From positions 152,406 to 216,405 of the forward strand of contig NZ_OLKL01000039.1 in assembly GCF_900291015.1 (NCBI RefSeq): DNA of 64,000 nt. The letters are read 5' to 3'. Shown here one piece after another: positions 53,280-62,899 of the stretch. The notes below the pieces were generated by a model. It did no database searches, had not been told where the DNA came from, and was given only the letters and a program-made list of their open reading frames with translations. Every line of letters begins with the position of its first letter. Position 1 is the first letter of the stretch. Position numbers and translations under genes: made by a program. The stretch is from Pseudomonas persica (GTDB lineage Bacteria; Pseudomonadota; Gammaproteobacteria; Pseudomonadales; Pseudomonadaceae).

Positions 53280-55111
53280 CGCCAACGCACCGATTGCGCC
53301 GGCTGGCAGGCAGCCTGTTGCTCGCCTGCCTGAGCCTTCCCGCCCTGGCCGCACCGCAACACGCGCTCACCCTGTACGACGAGCCGCCCAAGTACCCGGC
53401 CGACTTCAAATACTTCGACTACGTCAACCCTGACGCGCCCAAGGGTGGCACCTTCCGCCAGTCCAGCTTCGGCGGCTTCGACAGCCTCAACCCGTTCATC
53501 AACAAGGGCGTGCCGGCCGAAAATATCAGCATCATCTACGACACGCTGATGCGCCAGAGCCAGGACGAGCCATTCACCGAGTACGGCCTGGTGGCCGGCA
53601 AGATCGAAAAGGCCCCGGACAACAGCTGGGTGCGCTTCTACCTGCGCCCGGAGGCACGCTTCCATGACGGCCAGCCGATGCGCGCCGACGACGTGGTGTT
53701 CACCTTCAATGCCCTGATCAAGGACGGTGCGCCGCTGTACCGCCAGTACTACGCCGACGTCGCCGAAGTGGTCGCCGAAGACCCGTTGACGGTGCTGTTC
53801 ACCTTCAAGCACAAGAACAACCGCGAGCTGCCGCTGATTCTCGGCCAGCTGCCGGTATTGCCCAAGCACTGGTACGAACACCGCGAGTTCAACCGCGGCA
53901 ACCTGGAGATCCCGCTGGGCAGCGGCCCGTACAAGGTCGCCGAGGTCAAGGCCGGGCGCTCGGTGCGCTACGAGCGGGTCAAGGACTACTGGGCCAAGGA
54001 CCTGCCGATCAACCGCGGCTTCTACAACTTCGACGTGATGACCTTCGATGCCTACCGCGACACCACCGTCGCCCTGGAAGCACTGAAGGCCGGGGCGTTC
54101 GACTATGCGCTGGAAGTCAGCGCGAAGAACTGGGCCAGCGCCTACAACGTGCCCGCCGTGCGCGATGGCCGCCTGATCAAGGAAGAGCTACCCAACGGCA
54201 ACCCCACCGGCATGCAGGGCTTCATCTTCAACATCCGCCGCCCGGTGTTCCAGGACGTGCGCGTGCGCCAGGCGCTGAGCCTGCTGCTGGACTACGAGTG
54301 GACCAACAAGCAACTGTTCAACGGCGCCTACACCCGTACCGGCAGCTACTTCGACAACTCGGAAATGGCCGCCCGCGGCCTGCCCGGCCCCAGCGAGCTG
54401 AAAATCCTCGAACCGCTGCGTGGCAAAGTCCCCGAGCAGGTATTCAGCGAAGTCTTCCACAACCCGGTCAGCGACGGCAGCGGCATGATCCGCGAACAGC
54501 AGCGCCAGGCCTACAAGCTGCTGCAGGAAGCCGGCTGGAAAATCGTCGACGACAAGATGGTCGACGCCCGGGGCAAGCCGGTGAGCATCGAGTTCCTGTT
54601 GGCACAGACCGAGTTCGAACGCATCCTGCTGCCGTTCAAGCGCAACCTCGCCGACCTCGGCATCGACCTGAGCATCCGCCGGGTCGACGTTTCCCAATAC
54701 ATCACCCGCCTGCGCTCGCGCGACTACGACATGATCGTCGGTGGCTACCCGCAGTCCAACTCGCCGGGCAACGAGCAGCGCGAGTTCTGGTCCAGTGCCG
54801 CCGCCGACAACCCCGGCAGCCGCAACTTCATCGGCCTGCGCGACCCGGCCATCGACCAGTTGGTGGAGCAGCTGATCAACGCCGATTCGCGGCAGAGCCT
54901 GATCGACCACTGCCGGGCCCTCGACCGCGTGCTGCTGTGGGGTTACTACGTGATCCCCAACTGGCACATCAAGACCTGGCGGGTGGCCTACTGGAACCAC
55001 ATCGGCCACCCGGACGTCTCGCCCAAGTACGACATCGGCATCGATACCTGGTGGATCAAGCCCGGCGTAACCCCGGCGATCAGCGCAGCCCCTGCAGACG
55101 AGGCCGAATGA
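53276..55111 (+). CDS. nppA2: Peptide ABC transporter binding protein 2 (NppA2/YejA-like)
   Basis: A 611-residue second binding protein, closely related to the preceding one (KYFDYVNPDAPKGGTFRQSSFGGFDSLNPF..., FYLRPEARFHDGQPMRADDVVF, GSGPYKVAEVK). It has a signal peptide (MTPTHRLRRLAGSLLLACLSLPALAA). ATG 53276 overlaps the previous stop by 4 bp. Tandem binding proteins before two permeases and one double ATPase are the arrangement of nppA1A2BCD in P. aeruginosa. The two proteins probably arose by duplication and may differ in peptide preference. Confidence 0.9.
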   Translation: MTPTHRLRRLAGSLLLACLSLPALAAPQHALTLYDEPPKYPADFKYFDYVNPDAPKGGTFRQSSFGGFDSLNPFINKGVPAENISIIYDTLMRQSQDEPFTEYGLVAGKIEKAPDNSWVRFYLRPEARFHDGQPMRADDVVFTFNALIKDGAPLYRQYYADVAEVVAEDPLTVLFTFKHKNNRELPLILGQLPVLPKHWYEHREFNRGNLEIPLGSGPYKVAEVKAGRSVRYERVKDYWAKDLPINRGFYNFDVMTFDAYRDTTVALEALKAGAFDYALEVSAKNWASAYNVPAVRDGRLIKEELPNGNPTGMQGFIFNIRRPVFQDVRVRQALSLLLDYEWTNKQLFNGAYTRTGSYFDNSEMAARGLPGPSELKILEPLRGKVPEQVFSEVFHNPVSDGSGMIREQQRQAYKLLQEAGWKIVDDKMVDARGKPVSIEFLLAQTEFERILLPFKRNLADLGIDLSIRRVDVSQYITRLRSRDYDMIVGGYPQSNSPGNEQREFWSSAAADNPGSRNFIGLRDPAIDQLVEQLINADSRQSLIDHCRALDRVLLWGYYVIPNWHIKTWRVAYWNHIGHPDVSPKYDIGIDTWWIKPGVTPAISAAPADEAE

Positions 55112-55112
55112 C

Positions 55113-56186
55113 ATGCTGGCCTACATCCTGCGCCGCCTGCTGCTGATCATCCCGACCCTGTTCGGCATCCTGATCATCAACTTCATCATCGTCCAGGCCG
55201 CCCCCGGCGGCCCGGTCGAGCAGATGATCGCCAAGCTCGAAGGTTTCGAAGGCGCCACCAGCCGCATTGCCGGTGGCGGTGCCGAAGTGTCCGTGGCCGG
55301 CTCCAACTACCGTGGTGCCCAAGGCCTGGACCCGGCGCTGATCGCCGAAATCGAGCGCATGTACGGCTTCGACAAATCGCCGCCCGAACGCCTGTGGATC
55401 ATGATCAAGAACTACGCCCGGCTGGACTTCGGCGACAGCTTCTTCCGCGATGCCAAGGTCATCGACCTGATCATCGAGAAGATGCCGGTGTCGATCTCGC
55501 TGGGGCTGTGGAGCACATTGATCATGTACCTGGTGTCGATCCCGCTGGGCATCGCCAAGGCCGTACGCCACGGCAGCCACTTCGACGTATGGACCAGCTC
55601 GGCGATCATCGTCGGCTACGCCATCCCGGCGTTCCTGTTCGCCATCTTGCTGATCGTGCTGTTCGCTGGCGGCAGCTACTTCGACTGGTTCCCGCTGCGC
55701 GGCCTCACCTCCAACAACTTCGACGAGCTGAGCACCACCGGCAAGGTGCTCGACTATTTCTGGCACCTGGTGCTGCCGATCACCGCGCTGGTCATCGGCA
55801 ACTTTGCCACCATGACCTTGCTGACCAAGAACAGCTTCCTCGACGAGATCAACAAGCAGTACGTGGTCACCGCCAAGGCCAAGGGCCTGAGCCGGCCACG
55901 GGTGCTGTACGGCCATGTGTTCCGCAACGCCATGCTGCTGGTGATTGCCGGTTTCCCTTCGGCGTTCATCGGCATCTTCTTCACCGGCTCCTTGCTGATC
56001 GAGGTGATCTTCAGCCTCGACGGTCTCGGCCTGATGAGTTTCGAGGCAGCCATCAACCGTGACTACCCGGTGGTCTTCGGCACCCTGTTCATCTTCACCC
56101 TGCTGGGGCTGGTGGTGAAACTGATCGGCGACCTGACCTACACCTTGGTCGATCCACGCATCGACTTCGCCAGCCGGGAGCACTGA
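55113..56186 (+). CDS. nppB: Peptide ABC transporter permease (NppB/YejB-like)
   Basis: A 357-residue inner-membrane permease with six hydrophobic helices, starting MLAYILRRLLLIIPTLFGILIINF. The periplasmic insert after helix 1 (PVEQMIAKLEGF...) is typical of YejB. The EAA-loop region is YVVTAKAKGLSRPRVLYGHVFRNAML. Begins 1 bp after nppA2. Confidence 0.94.
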   Translation: MLAYILRRLLLIIPTLFGILIINFIIVQAAPGGPVEQMIAKLEGFEGATSRIAGGGAEVSVAGSNYRGAQGLDPALIAEIERMYGFDKSPPERLWIMIKNYARLDFGDSFFRDAKVIDLIIEKMPVSISLGLWSTLIMYLVSIPLGIAKAVRHGSHFDVWTSSAIIVGYAIPAFLFAILLIVLFAGGSYFDWFPLRGLTSNNFDELSTTGKVLDYFWHLVLPITALVIGNFATMTLLTKNSFLDEINKQYVVTAKAKGLSRPRVLYGHVFRNAMLLVIAGFPSAFIGIFFTGSLLIEVIFSLDGLGLMSFEAAINRDYPVVFGTLFIFTLLGLVVKLIGDLTYTLVDPRIDFASREH

Positions 56187-56187
56187 C

Positions 56188-57207
56188 ATGGCTTTGTCCC
56201 CCCTCAACCGCCGACGCTTCGAGCGCTTCAAGGCCAACCGCCGTGGCTGGTGGTCGCTGTGGCTGTTCCTGATCCTGTTCGGCCTGAGCATGGGCGCCGA
56301 GCTGATCGCCAACGACAAGCCGATTGCCGTGCGCTACGACGGCGCATGGTACTTCCCGGCGTTCAAGCGCTACCCGGAAACCACCTTCGGCGGCGAGTTC
56401 CCGCTGGAAGCCAACTACAAGAGCCCGTACATCCGCGAACTGCTGGAAAAGAAAGACAGCTTCGTGCTGTGGGCGCCGATCCCGTTCAGCTACCAGAGCA
56501 TCAACTACGACCTGCGCGTACCCGCCCCGGCCCCGCCCTCGGCGGACAACTGGCTGGGCACCGACGACCAGGGCCGCGACGTGCTGGCGCGGGTGATCTA
56601 CGGCTTCCGCATTTCGGTGCTGTTCGCCCTGACGCTGACCCTGCTCAGCTCCATCGTCGGCGTGATCGCCGGCGCCTTGCAGGGCTTCTATGGCGGCTGG
56701 GTCGACCTGGCCGGGCAGCGCTTCCTGGAAGTCTGGTCGGGCCTGCCGGTGCTGTACCTGCTGATCATCCTCGCCAGTTTCGTGCAGCCCAACTTCTGGT
56801 GGCTGCTGGGCATCATGCTGCTGTTCTCGTGGATGAGCCTGGTGGACGTGGTGCGCGCCGAGTTCCTGCGCGGGCGCAACCTGGAATACGTGCGCGCCGC
56901 CCGCGCGTTGGGGATGCGCAACGGCGCAATCATGTACCGGCACATCCTGCCCAACGCCATGATCTCGACCATGACCTTCATGCCGTTCATTCTCACCGGC
57001 GCCATCGGCACCCTCACCGCCCTGGACTTCCTCGGCTTCGGCCTGCCGCCGGGCGCACCGTCGCTGGGCGAGCTGGTGGCCCAGGGCAAGTCCAACCTGC
57101 AGGCTCCGTGGCTGGGCATCAGCGCCTTCGCCGTGCTGGCGCTGATGCTGAGCCTGCTGGTGTTCATCGGCGAATCCGCCCGCGATGCCTTCGACCCGAG
57201 GAAGTGA
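56188..57207 (+). CDS. nppC: Peptide ABC transporter permease (NppC/YejE-like)
   Basis: A 339-residue partner permease. N-terminal arm RRRFERFKANRRGWWSLWLFLILFGLSMGAELIAND; long periplasmic loop; GTDDQGRDVLARVIYGFRISVLFAL is the family signature; EAA loop YVRAARALGMRNGAIMYRHILPNAM. Starts 1 bp after nppB and ends 1 bp before the ATPase gene. Confidence 0.94.
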   Translation: MALSPLNRRRFERFKANRRGWWSLWLFLILFGLSMGAELIANDKPIAVRYDGAWYFPAFKRYPETTFGGEFPLEANYKSPYIRELLEKKDSFVLWAPIPFSYQSINYDLRVPAPAPPSADNWLGTDDQGRDVLARVIYGFRISVLFALTLTLLSSIVGVIAGALQGFYGGWVDLAGQRFLEVWSGLPVLYLLIILASFVQPNFWWLLGIMLLFSWMSLVDVVRAEFLRGRNLEYVRAARALGMRNGAIMYRHILPNAMISTMTFMPFILTGAIGTLTALDFLGFGLPPGAPSLGELVAQGKSNLQAPWLGISAFAVLALMLSLLVFIGESARDAFDPRK

Positions 57208-57208
57208 C

Positions 57209-58816
57209 ATGAGTGAACAGAACCTGATCGAAGTGCGCGACCTGACGGTGGAGTTCGTCACCGGGGACCAGGCCCACCGCGTGGTGGACGGCATCAGCTT
57301 CGATATCCGCAAGGGCGAAACGCTGGCACTGGTGGGCGAGAGTGGCTCGGGCAAATCGGTCACCGCGCACTCGCTCCTGCGCCTGCTGCCCTACCCTCTG
57401 GCCCGCCACCCCAGCGGCAGCATCCGCTACGAAGACAAGGACCTGCTGCAACAGAGCGAGAAGACCATGCAGCGCATTCGCGGCAACCGCATCGCGATGA
57501 TCTTCCAGGAGCCGATGACCTCGCTGAACCCGTTGCACTGCATCGAGAAGCAGATCAACGAAATCCTCCTGCTGCACAAGGGCCTGACCGGCAAGGAAGC
57601 AACTGCGCGCACCCTGGAACTGCTGGAGATGGTCGGCATTCCCGAGCCACGCAAGCGCCTGAAGGCCCTGCCCCACGAACTGTCCGGCGGGCAGCGCCAG
57701 CGGGTGATGATCGCCATGGCATTGGCCAACGAGCCGGAGCTGCTGATTGCCGATGAACCGACCACGGCGCTGGATGTGACCGTGCAGTTGAAGATTCTCG
57801 ACCTGTTGAAGGAACTACAGGCGCGTTTGGGCATGGCCCTGCTGCTGATCAGCCACGACCTGAACCTGGTGCGACGCATTGCCCACCGCGTGTGCGTGAT
57901 GCAGCGTGGGCAGATTGTCGAGCAGGCCGAATGCGCCAGGCTGTTCAGCGCACCGCAGCACCACTACACACAGATGCTGATCAATGCCGAGCCCAGCGGG
58001 CTGCCGGCGCACAACCCGGTGGGCGCGCCATTGCTGGAGGTGGATGACCTCAAGGTGTGGTTCCCGATTAAGAAGGGTTTGCTGCGGCGCACGGTCGACC
58101 ATGTGAAAGCGGTGGACGGGGTCAACTTCAGCCTACCGCAGGGGCAGACCCTGGGGATTGTCGGCGAGTCCGGGTCGGGCAAGTCGACTTTGGGTTTGGC
58201 GATCTTGCGGCTGATCGCCAGCCAGGGCGGCATTCGCTTCCATGGGCAAGAGCTGGCTGGGCTGAAGCAAAAGGCCGTGCGCCCGTTGCGCCGGGAGATG
58301 CAGGTGGTGTTTCAGGACCCGTTCGGCAGCCTCAGCCCTCGCATGTGTGTGGAGGATATTGTCGGCGAAGGGTTGCGCATTCACCGCATCGGCACGGCGC
58401 AAGAACAGGAGGCAGCGATTATTGCGGCCCTGGAGGAAGTGGGGCTGGACCCGCGCACACGGCATCGCTACCCGCACGAGTTTTCCGGTGGGCAGCGCCA
58501 GCGCATTGCGATAGCCCGGGCGTTGGTGTTGAAACCGGCGCTGATTCTGCTGGATGAGCCTACGTCGGCGCTGGACCGCACGGTGCAGCGGCAGGTGGTG
58601 GAACTGCTGCGCAATCTGCAGCAGAAGTACAATCTGACCTACCTGTTCATCAGCCATGACCTGGCGGTGGTCAGGGCGTTGAGCCACCAGTTGATGGTGA
58701 TCAAGCATGGGCATGTGGTGGAACAAGGGGATGCGCAGGCGATCTTCCATGCGCCGCAGCATCCGTATACCCGGCAGTTGCTGGAGGCGGCGTTTCTGGA
58801 GGTGGATGCTTTGTAG
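57209..58816 (+). CDS. nppD: Peptide ABC transporter ATPase (NppD/YejF-like), two NBDs
   Basis: A 535-residue cytosolic ATPase with two complete nucleotide-binding domains fused. NBD1 (about 1-265): Walker A GESGSGKSVTAHS, signature LSGGQRQRV, Walker B LLIADEPTTALD. NBD2 (about 275-535): Walker A GESGSGKSTLGLA, signature FSGGQRQRI, Walker B LILLDEPTSALD. It powers the uptake of peptides by the NppBC channel. ATG 57209 is preferred over the in-frame codons inside nppC. Confidence 0.95.
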   Translation: MSEQNLIEVRDLTVEFVTGDQAHRVVDGISFDIRKGETLALVGESGSGKSVTAHSLLRLLPYPLARHPSGSIRYEDKDLLQQSEKTMQRIRGNRIAMIFQEPMTSLNPLHCIEKQINEILLLHKGLTGKEATARTLELLEMVGIPEPRKRLKALPHELSGGQRQRVMIAMALANEPELLIADEPTTALDVTVQLKILDLLKELQARLGMALLLISHDLNLVRRIAHRVCVMQRGQIVEQAECARLFSAPQHHYTQMLINAEPSGLPAHNPVGAPLLEVDDLKVWFPIKKGLLRRTVDHVKAVDGVNFSLPQGQTLGIVGESGSGKSTLGLAILRLIASQGGIRFHGQELAGLKQKAVRPLRREMQVVFQDPFGSLSPRMCVEDIVGEGLRIHRIGTAQEQEAAIIAALEEVGLDPRTRHRYPHEFSGGQRQRIAIARALVLKPALILLDEPTSALDRTVQRQVVELLRNLQQKYNLTYLFISHDLAVVRALSHQLMVIKHGHVVEQGDAQAIFHAPQHPYTRQLLEAAFLEVDAL

Positions 58817-58910
58817 GTGCAGGCAAACGCTTGCCTTGAGCCTTGCAGCGTCTTTGCACTGAGGCTTGAGTTGATGTATTGCCGGGGCCGGCCCTTTCGC
58901 GGGCACGCCC

Positions 58911-59103
58911 GCTCTCATAGAACTGCACATAACTCGTTGAATTAGTAGGGCCCCTGTGGGAGCGGCTTTAGCCGCGAACACCGGCGCAGCCGGTGCCATG
59001 CACCGCGTTGGATTCTTCGCGGCTAAAGCCGCTCCCACAGGATGCACGGACCGCTTGCGAATTCAGTTCTCTATGCGACAGCGCAGCCCAAAGGGCTGGG
59101 CCA
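58911..59103. repeat. 193-bp composite REP element, copy C
   Basis: Same orientation as copies A (6329) and B (8755). Its only private difference is GAATTAGTAGG for GAATTAGCAGG. It shares the sharp left end GCTCTCATAG and the right end GGGCTGGGCCA. The surrounding gap 58817-59269 holds this element, an inverted partial copy (59160-59226), a single REP unit near 59219-59265 and no gene. Confidence 0.9.
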
Positions 59104-59159
59104 TCTCCCACAAAGTCACCACAGGCTTCGAGACTTGCACAGTACCTATGGGAGATCAC

Positions 59160-59226
59160 CCAGCCCTTTGCGCTGCGCTGTCGCATAGAGAACTGAGTTA
59201 GCAAGCGGTCCGCATACCCTGTGGGA
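59160..59226. repeat. Inverted partial copy of the 193-bp element's right arm
   Basis: CCAGCCCTTTGCGCTGCGCT through TCGCATAGAGAACTGAG and GCAAGCGGTCCG is the reverse complement of the right arm of copy C with a few mismatches. Together they form a large imperfect inverted repeat of about 68-bp arms, separated by about 56 bp. Confidence 0.85.
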
Positions 59227-59269
59227 ACGGCCTTGTGGCGCGAAAGGGCCGCAAGGCGGCCCCGGCAAT

Positions 59270-59686
59270 TTATGCAACAGGGACACCGTGCGTTCGTGAG
59301 ACCGGTGCCAACTGGGCAATAGCCCACAGCACTTCCAGCACCAGGACACCCCAGATCAGCGCTGAGGCGCCATTGACCAGCGCATACACCTGCCACGCCG
59401 AAAACAGCACCCTCCCCACCGCATCGTAACGACCAAACCGATGCTCAGGGTGGCGAATGCGCAACCACGCCCACACGCACACAATCGACCCCATCAGGTT
59501 GGCCATCATGACCTGCATCGCTCCAAACAGCGGAATTTCACCTGCCAGCCCAAACGTGTCATGCAGCCCACTCAACCACCCATGCAACAGGGCAAAACTC
59601 CAGGGTGTCGCAAAGCCGATGGTAACCACCAGATCATAGATACCGCTGGCCCGCACCAGCTTGCGATACTGCGCGTTACTCCACAT
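59270..59686 (-). CDS. Small four-helix membrane protein, unknown function
   Basis: A 138-residue protein with four hydrophobic segments: about residues 18-38 (GIYDLVVTIGFATPWSFALL), 55-78 (GAMQVMMANLMGSIVCVWAW), 90-108 and 112-130 (ASALIWGVLVLEVLWAIAQL). No family is recognised with confidence. ATG 59686 (MWSNAQYRKLVRASGIYD) is preferred over an upstream in-frame ATG. Single gene; divergent from the large fusion enzyme gene (208 bp). Confidence 0.75.
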   Translation of the reverse strand: MWSNAQYRKLVRASGIYDLVVTIGFATPWSFALLHGWLSGLHDTFGLAGEIPLFGAMQVMMANLMGSIVCVWAWLRIRHPEHRFGRYDAVGRVLFSAWQVYALVNGASALIWGVLVLEVLWAIAQLAPVSRTHGVPVA

Positions 59687-59894
59687 GTCCACTGCCCTCT
59701 CAATCAACTAAAGCTGCAGCCTAAAGCCGGGAGTACGCTCTAAGGTCAAGCCCGAAGAAGGGCATCAACGCGAGTATTGGATTTTCTATAATTCAGCCTT
59801 GTTATCAATTTTTATGACAACAATCGTCTTCCATCATCAGCCGGATCGGGCATAAATTCTCCACCGTCAACTCCCAGCACCAACGGTAGAGCCC

Positions 59895-62825
59895 ATGTCC
59901 AGCCCACAGAACCAGTCCGCCTCCCCTGCCCTGGCCACACTGATCCAACGCTCCGGCCAGCCCAGCCCAACGCTGAGCGAAGCCCAGGCACACGCCGTGC
60001 TGCAGGCCCACTACGGCCTTGCCGGCAACCTTTCGGTACTGGGCAGCCAGCAAGACCTGAACTTCCGCGTGAGTACGCCGCAGGGTGGCTATGTGCTGAA
60101 GGCCTGCCACGGCAGCTATGCCCAGCAGGAACTGGAAGCGCAGCACGCCGCCCTGGCCTTCCTGCGCGATCAAGGTTTGCCGGTACCTGCCGTGCGCGCA
60201 GCCCACAACGGCATGGGATTGCTGGAACTGGACATCGACGCGCAACCGCTGCGCCTGCGCCTGCTCGATTACATCGAAGGTCAACCGTTGACCCGCCTCA
60301 AGTACATGGAGCCACGCCTGATGGCAGAACTGGGCGGGCTCTGTGCTAAGCTGGACAAGGCGCTTGCCAATTTCGATCACGCAGGCCTTGCACGCACCCT
60401 GCAATGGGACCCGCAGCATGCCCAGGCACTGATCGACCACCTGCTGCCGGTGCTGCAGGACAACGGGCAGCGCGCCCGCATCGAACACGCCACCCGCCAG
60501 GCCAGCGAGCGTCTGATGCCGCTGGTTGGTCAACTGCCAAGTCAGGCCGTGCACCTGGACATCACCGACGACAACACCGTGTGGGCCCGTGATGCCCAGC
60601 GCCAGTGGCAACTGCAAGGCGTGATCGATTTCGGTGACCTGCTGCGCACCTGGCGCATCGCCGACCTGTCGGTAACCTGCGCGGCGCTGCTGCACCACGC
60701 CGAAGGCGATCCGCTGCGCATCCTGCCGGCGATCAGTGCCTACCAGGCGCTCAACCCGCTGACTGAAGCCGAATTGCACGCCCTGTGGCCGCTGGTGCTC
60801 AACCGCGCCGCCGTGCTGGTGCTGAGCAGCGAGCAGCAGCTCGCCGTCGACCCGGGCAACCAGTACACCCGTGACAACATCGCCCACGAGTGGGAAATCT
60901 TCGACACCGCCACCGCAGTGCCTTTCGCCCTGATGGAAGCGGCCATCCTGCAAGCTGCCGGCCTGCAACCTGCCGCGCCTGACCTGACCGGCTGCGCGCC
61001 CCTGCTTCCCGAGCTGAATGGGCAGCCAGTAGCACGAATCGACCTGGGCGTGCTCAGCGTGCATTGCGAGGCGGGCAACTGGGAGCAACCGGGCTTCGAC
61101 CAGCACCTACTGACCACGCAACCGGCCCCGGTCTGCAGCCTGCACGGGCAGTATCGCCTGTCGCAAACCCATATCGACCGCCCCGATGAGCCGGCCACCT
61201 GCGCCTTGGGCGTCGAGCTACATGTGCCCAACGGCAGCCCGGTGCAGGCGCCACAAGCCGGCACCTGGCAGCACCATGGCGATGGCCGTGGCTGCCTGCG
61301 CAGCGTGCACTGGGCCTTGTGGCTGCAAGGCCTGGAAGACGCGCCTGCAGATGGCCAGGCCGTGGAAAAAGGCCAATCGCTGGGCAGCAGTTGCGGCTTC
61401 CTCAGTGTGCAGCTGTGCCTGGATAACGGCATCCAGCCACCGTTCTTCGCCACCCCGTCCCAGGCCGCCGCCTGGCTGGCCCTGTGCCCGTCGCCAGCTG
61501 CGTTGCTGGGTTTCGACTGCGATGCCGAGCCGCTGCCCGATCCACAGGCCCTGCTGGCCCGCCGCGATGCCAGCTTCGCCCGCTCGCAGAAACACTACTA
61601 CGTCCAACCGCCACACATCGAACGCGGCTGGCGCAACTACCTGATCGACATGCAGGGCCGTTCGTACCTCGACATGCTCAACAACGTCGCGGTGCTGGGC
61701 CACGGCCACCCACGCATGGTCGCCGAATCGGCGCGGCAGTGGTCGCTGCTGAACACCAACTCGCGCTTCCACTATGCGGCCATCAGCGAGTTCTCCGAAC
61801 GCTTGCTGGAGCTGGCGCCCGACGGTTTCGACCGGGTGTTCATGGTCAACAGCGGTACCGAAGCCAACGACCTGGCGATTCGCCTGGCCTGGGCCTACAG
61901 CGGCGGGCGCGACCTGCTCAGCGTGTTGGAGGCCTACCACGGCTGGTCGGTGGCCACCGATGCCATTTCCACCTCCATTGCCGACAACCCGCAGGCCCTG
62001 GAAACCCGCCCGGACTGGGTGCACCCGGTCGAGGCGCCGAACACCTTCCGTGGCCGCTTCCGTGGCGCCGACAGCGCCACCGACTACCTGCGCGACGTCG
62101 ACGCCAAGCTGACCGAGCTCGACGCCCGTGGCCGCCAGTTGGCGGGCATCATCTGCGAGCCGGTGTACGGCAATGCTGGCGGCATTTCGCTGCCGGCCGG
62201 CTACCTGCGCGAGGCTTATGCCAAAGTCCGCGCCCGTGGCGGCGTGTGCATCGCCGACGAGGTGCAGGTCGGTTATGGCCGCCTGGGCGAATACTTCTGG
62301 GGCTTCGAGGAACAGGGCGTGGTGCCCGACATCATCACCATGGCCAAGGGCATGGGCAACGGCCAGCCGCTGGGCGTGGTCATCACCCGCCGCGAGATCG
62401 CCGAAGCACTGGAAGCCGAGGGCTATTTCTTCTCTTCGGCCGGTGGCAGCCCGGTGAGTTGCCGCATCGGCATGGCGGTGCTGGACGTGATGCAGGCAGA
62501 AGGCCTGTGGGACAACGCCCGCGACACCGGGCGCTACTTCAAGGCACGCCTGCAGGCACTGGTCGACAAGCACCCGCTGGCCGGCGCGGCGCATGGTTCG
62601 GGCTTTTACCTGGGGCTGGAACTGGTGCGCGACCGCACAACACTGGAACCGGCCACCGAGGAAACCATGGCCCTGTGCAACCGCCTGCGTGACCTGGGCA
62701 TCTTCATGCAGCCGACCGGCGACTACCTGAACATCCTCAAGATCAAGCCACCAATGTGCACCACCCGGGCGAGCGTGGACTACTTTGTCGACTGCATTGA
62801 CCGGGTGCTCTCCGAGGATCTGTAA
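59895..62825 (+). CDS. Kinase / M23-like / class III PLP enzyme fusion
   Basis: A 976-residue cytosolic fusion. Residues about 30-345 are an aminoglycoside-phosphotransferase-like kinase (VLKACHG, HLDITDDNTVW as catalytic loop, GVIDFGDLLRTW as metal-binding Asp). Residues about 400-535 resemble a lysostaphin/M23 domain, but the usual HxxxD and HxH zinc ligands read ALGVEL and FLSVQL, so it is probably inactive. Residues about 550-976 are a class III PLP enzyme (NSGTEANDLAIRLA, CIADEVQVGYGR, Schiff-base K818 in TMAKGMGNGQPLG). Such fusions were used to connect hydroxylysine kinase with phosphohydroxylysine/phosphoethanolamine phospholyases, so a phosphorylate-then-eliminate pathway for an amino alcohol or hydroxy amino acid is likely. 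The substrate is unknown. Confidence 0.88.
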   Translation: MSSPQNQSASPALATLIQRSGQPSPTLSEAQAHAVLQAHYGLAGNLSVLGSQQDLNFRVSTPQGGYVLKACHGSYAQQELEAQHAALAFLRDQGLPVPAVRAAHNGMGLLELDIDAQPLRLRLLDYIEGQPLTRLKYMEPRLMAELGGLCAKLDKALANFDHAGLARTLQWDPQHAQALIDHLLPVLQDNGQRARIEHATRQASERLMPLVGQLPSQAVHLDITDDNTVWARDAQRQWQLQGVIDFGDLLRTWRIADLSVTCAALLHHAEGDPLRILPAISAYQALNPLTEAELHALWPLVLNRAAVLVLSSEQQLAVDPGNQYTRDNIAHEWEIFDTATAVPFALMEAAILQAAGLQPAAPDLTGCAPLLPELNGQPVARIDLGVLSVHCEAGNWEQPGFDQHLLTTQPAPVCSLHGQYRLSQTHIDRPDEPATCALGVELHVPNGSPVQAPQAGTWQHHGDGRGCLRSVHWALWLQGLEDAPADGQAVEKGQSLGSSCGFLSVQLCLDNGIQPPFFATPSQAAAWLALCPSPAALLGFDCDAEPLPDPQALLARRDASFARSQKHYYVQPPHIERGWRNYLIDMQGRSYLDMLNNVAVLGHGHPRMVAESARQWSLLNTNSRFHYAAISEFSERLLELAPDGFDRVFMVNSGTEANDLAIRLAWAYSGGRDLLSVLEAYHGWSVATDAISTSIADNPQALETRPDWVHPVEAPNTFRGRFRGADSATDYLRDVDAKLTELDARGRQLAGIICEPVYGNAGGISLPAGYLREAYAKVRARGGVCIADEVQVGYGRLGEYFWGFEEQGVVPDIITMAKGMGNGQPLGVVITRREIAEALEAEGYFFSSAGGSPVSCRIGMAVLDVMQAEGLWDNARDTGRYFKARLQALVDKHPLAGAAHGSGFYLGLELVRDRTTLEPATEETMALCNRLRDLGIFMQPTGDYLNILKIKPPMCTTRASVDYFVDCIDRVLSEDL

Positions 62826-62899
62826 AGAATTGCGAAGCTGGCCGAGGAGTGTTCATACTTTTCGGCCACAACGCTTTCTCGTCATCAGGTTTTCTGACA

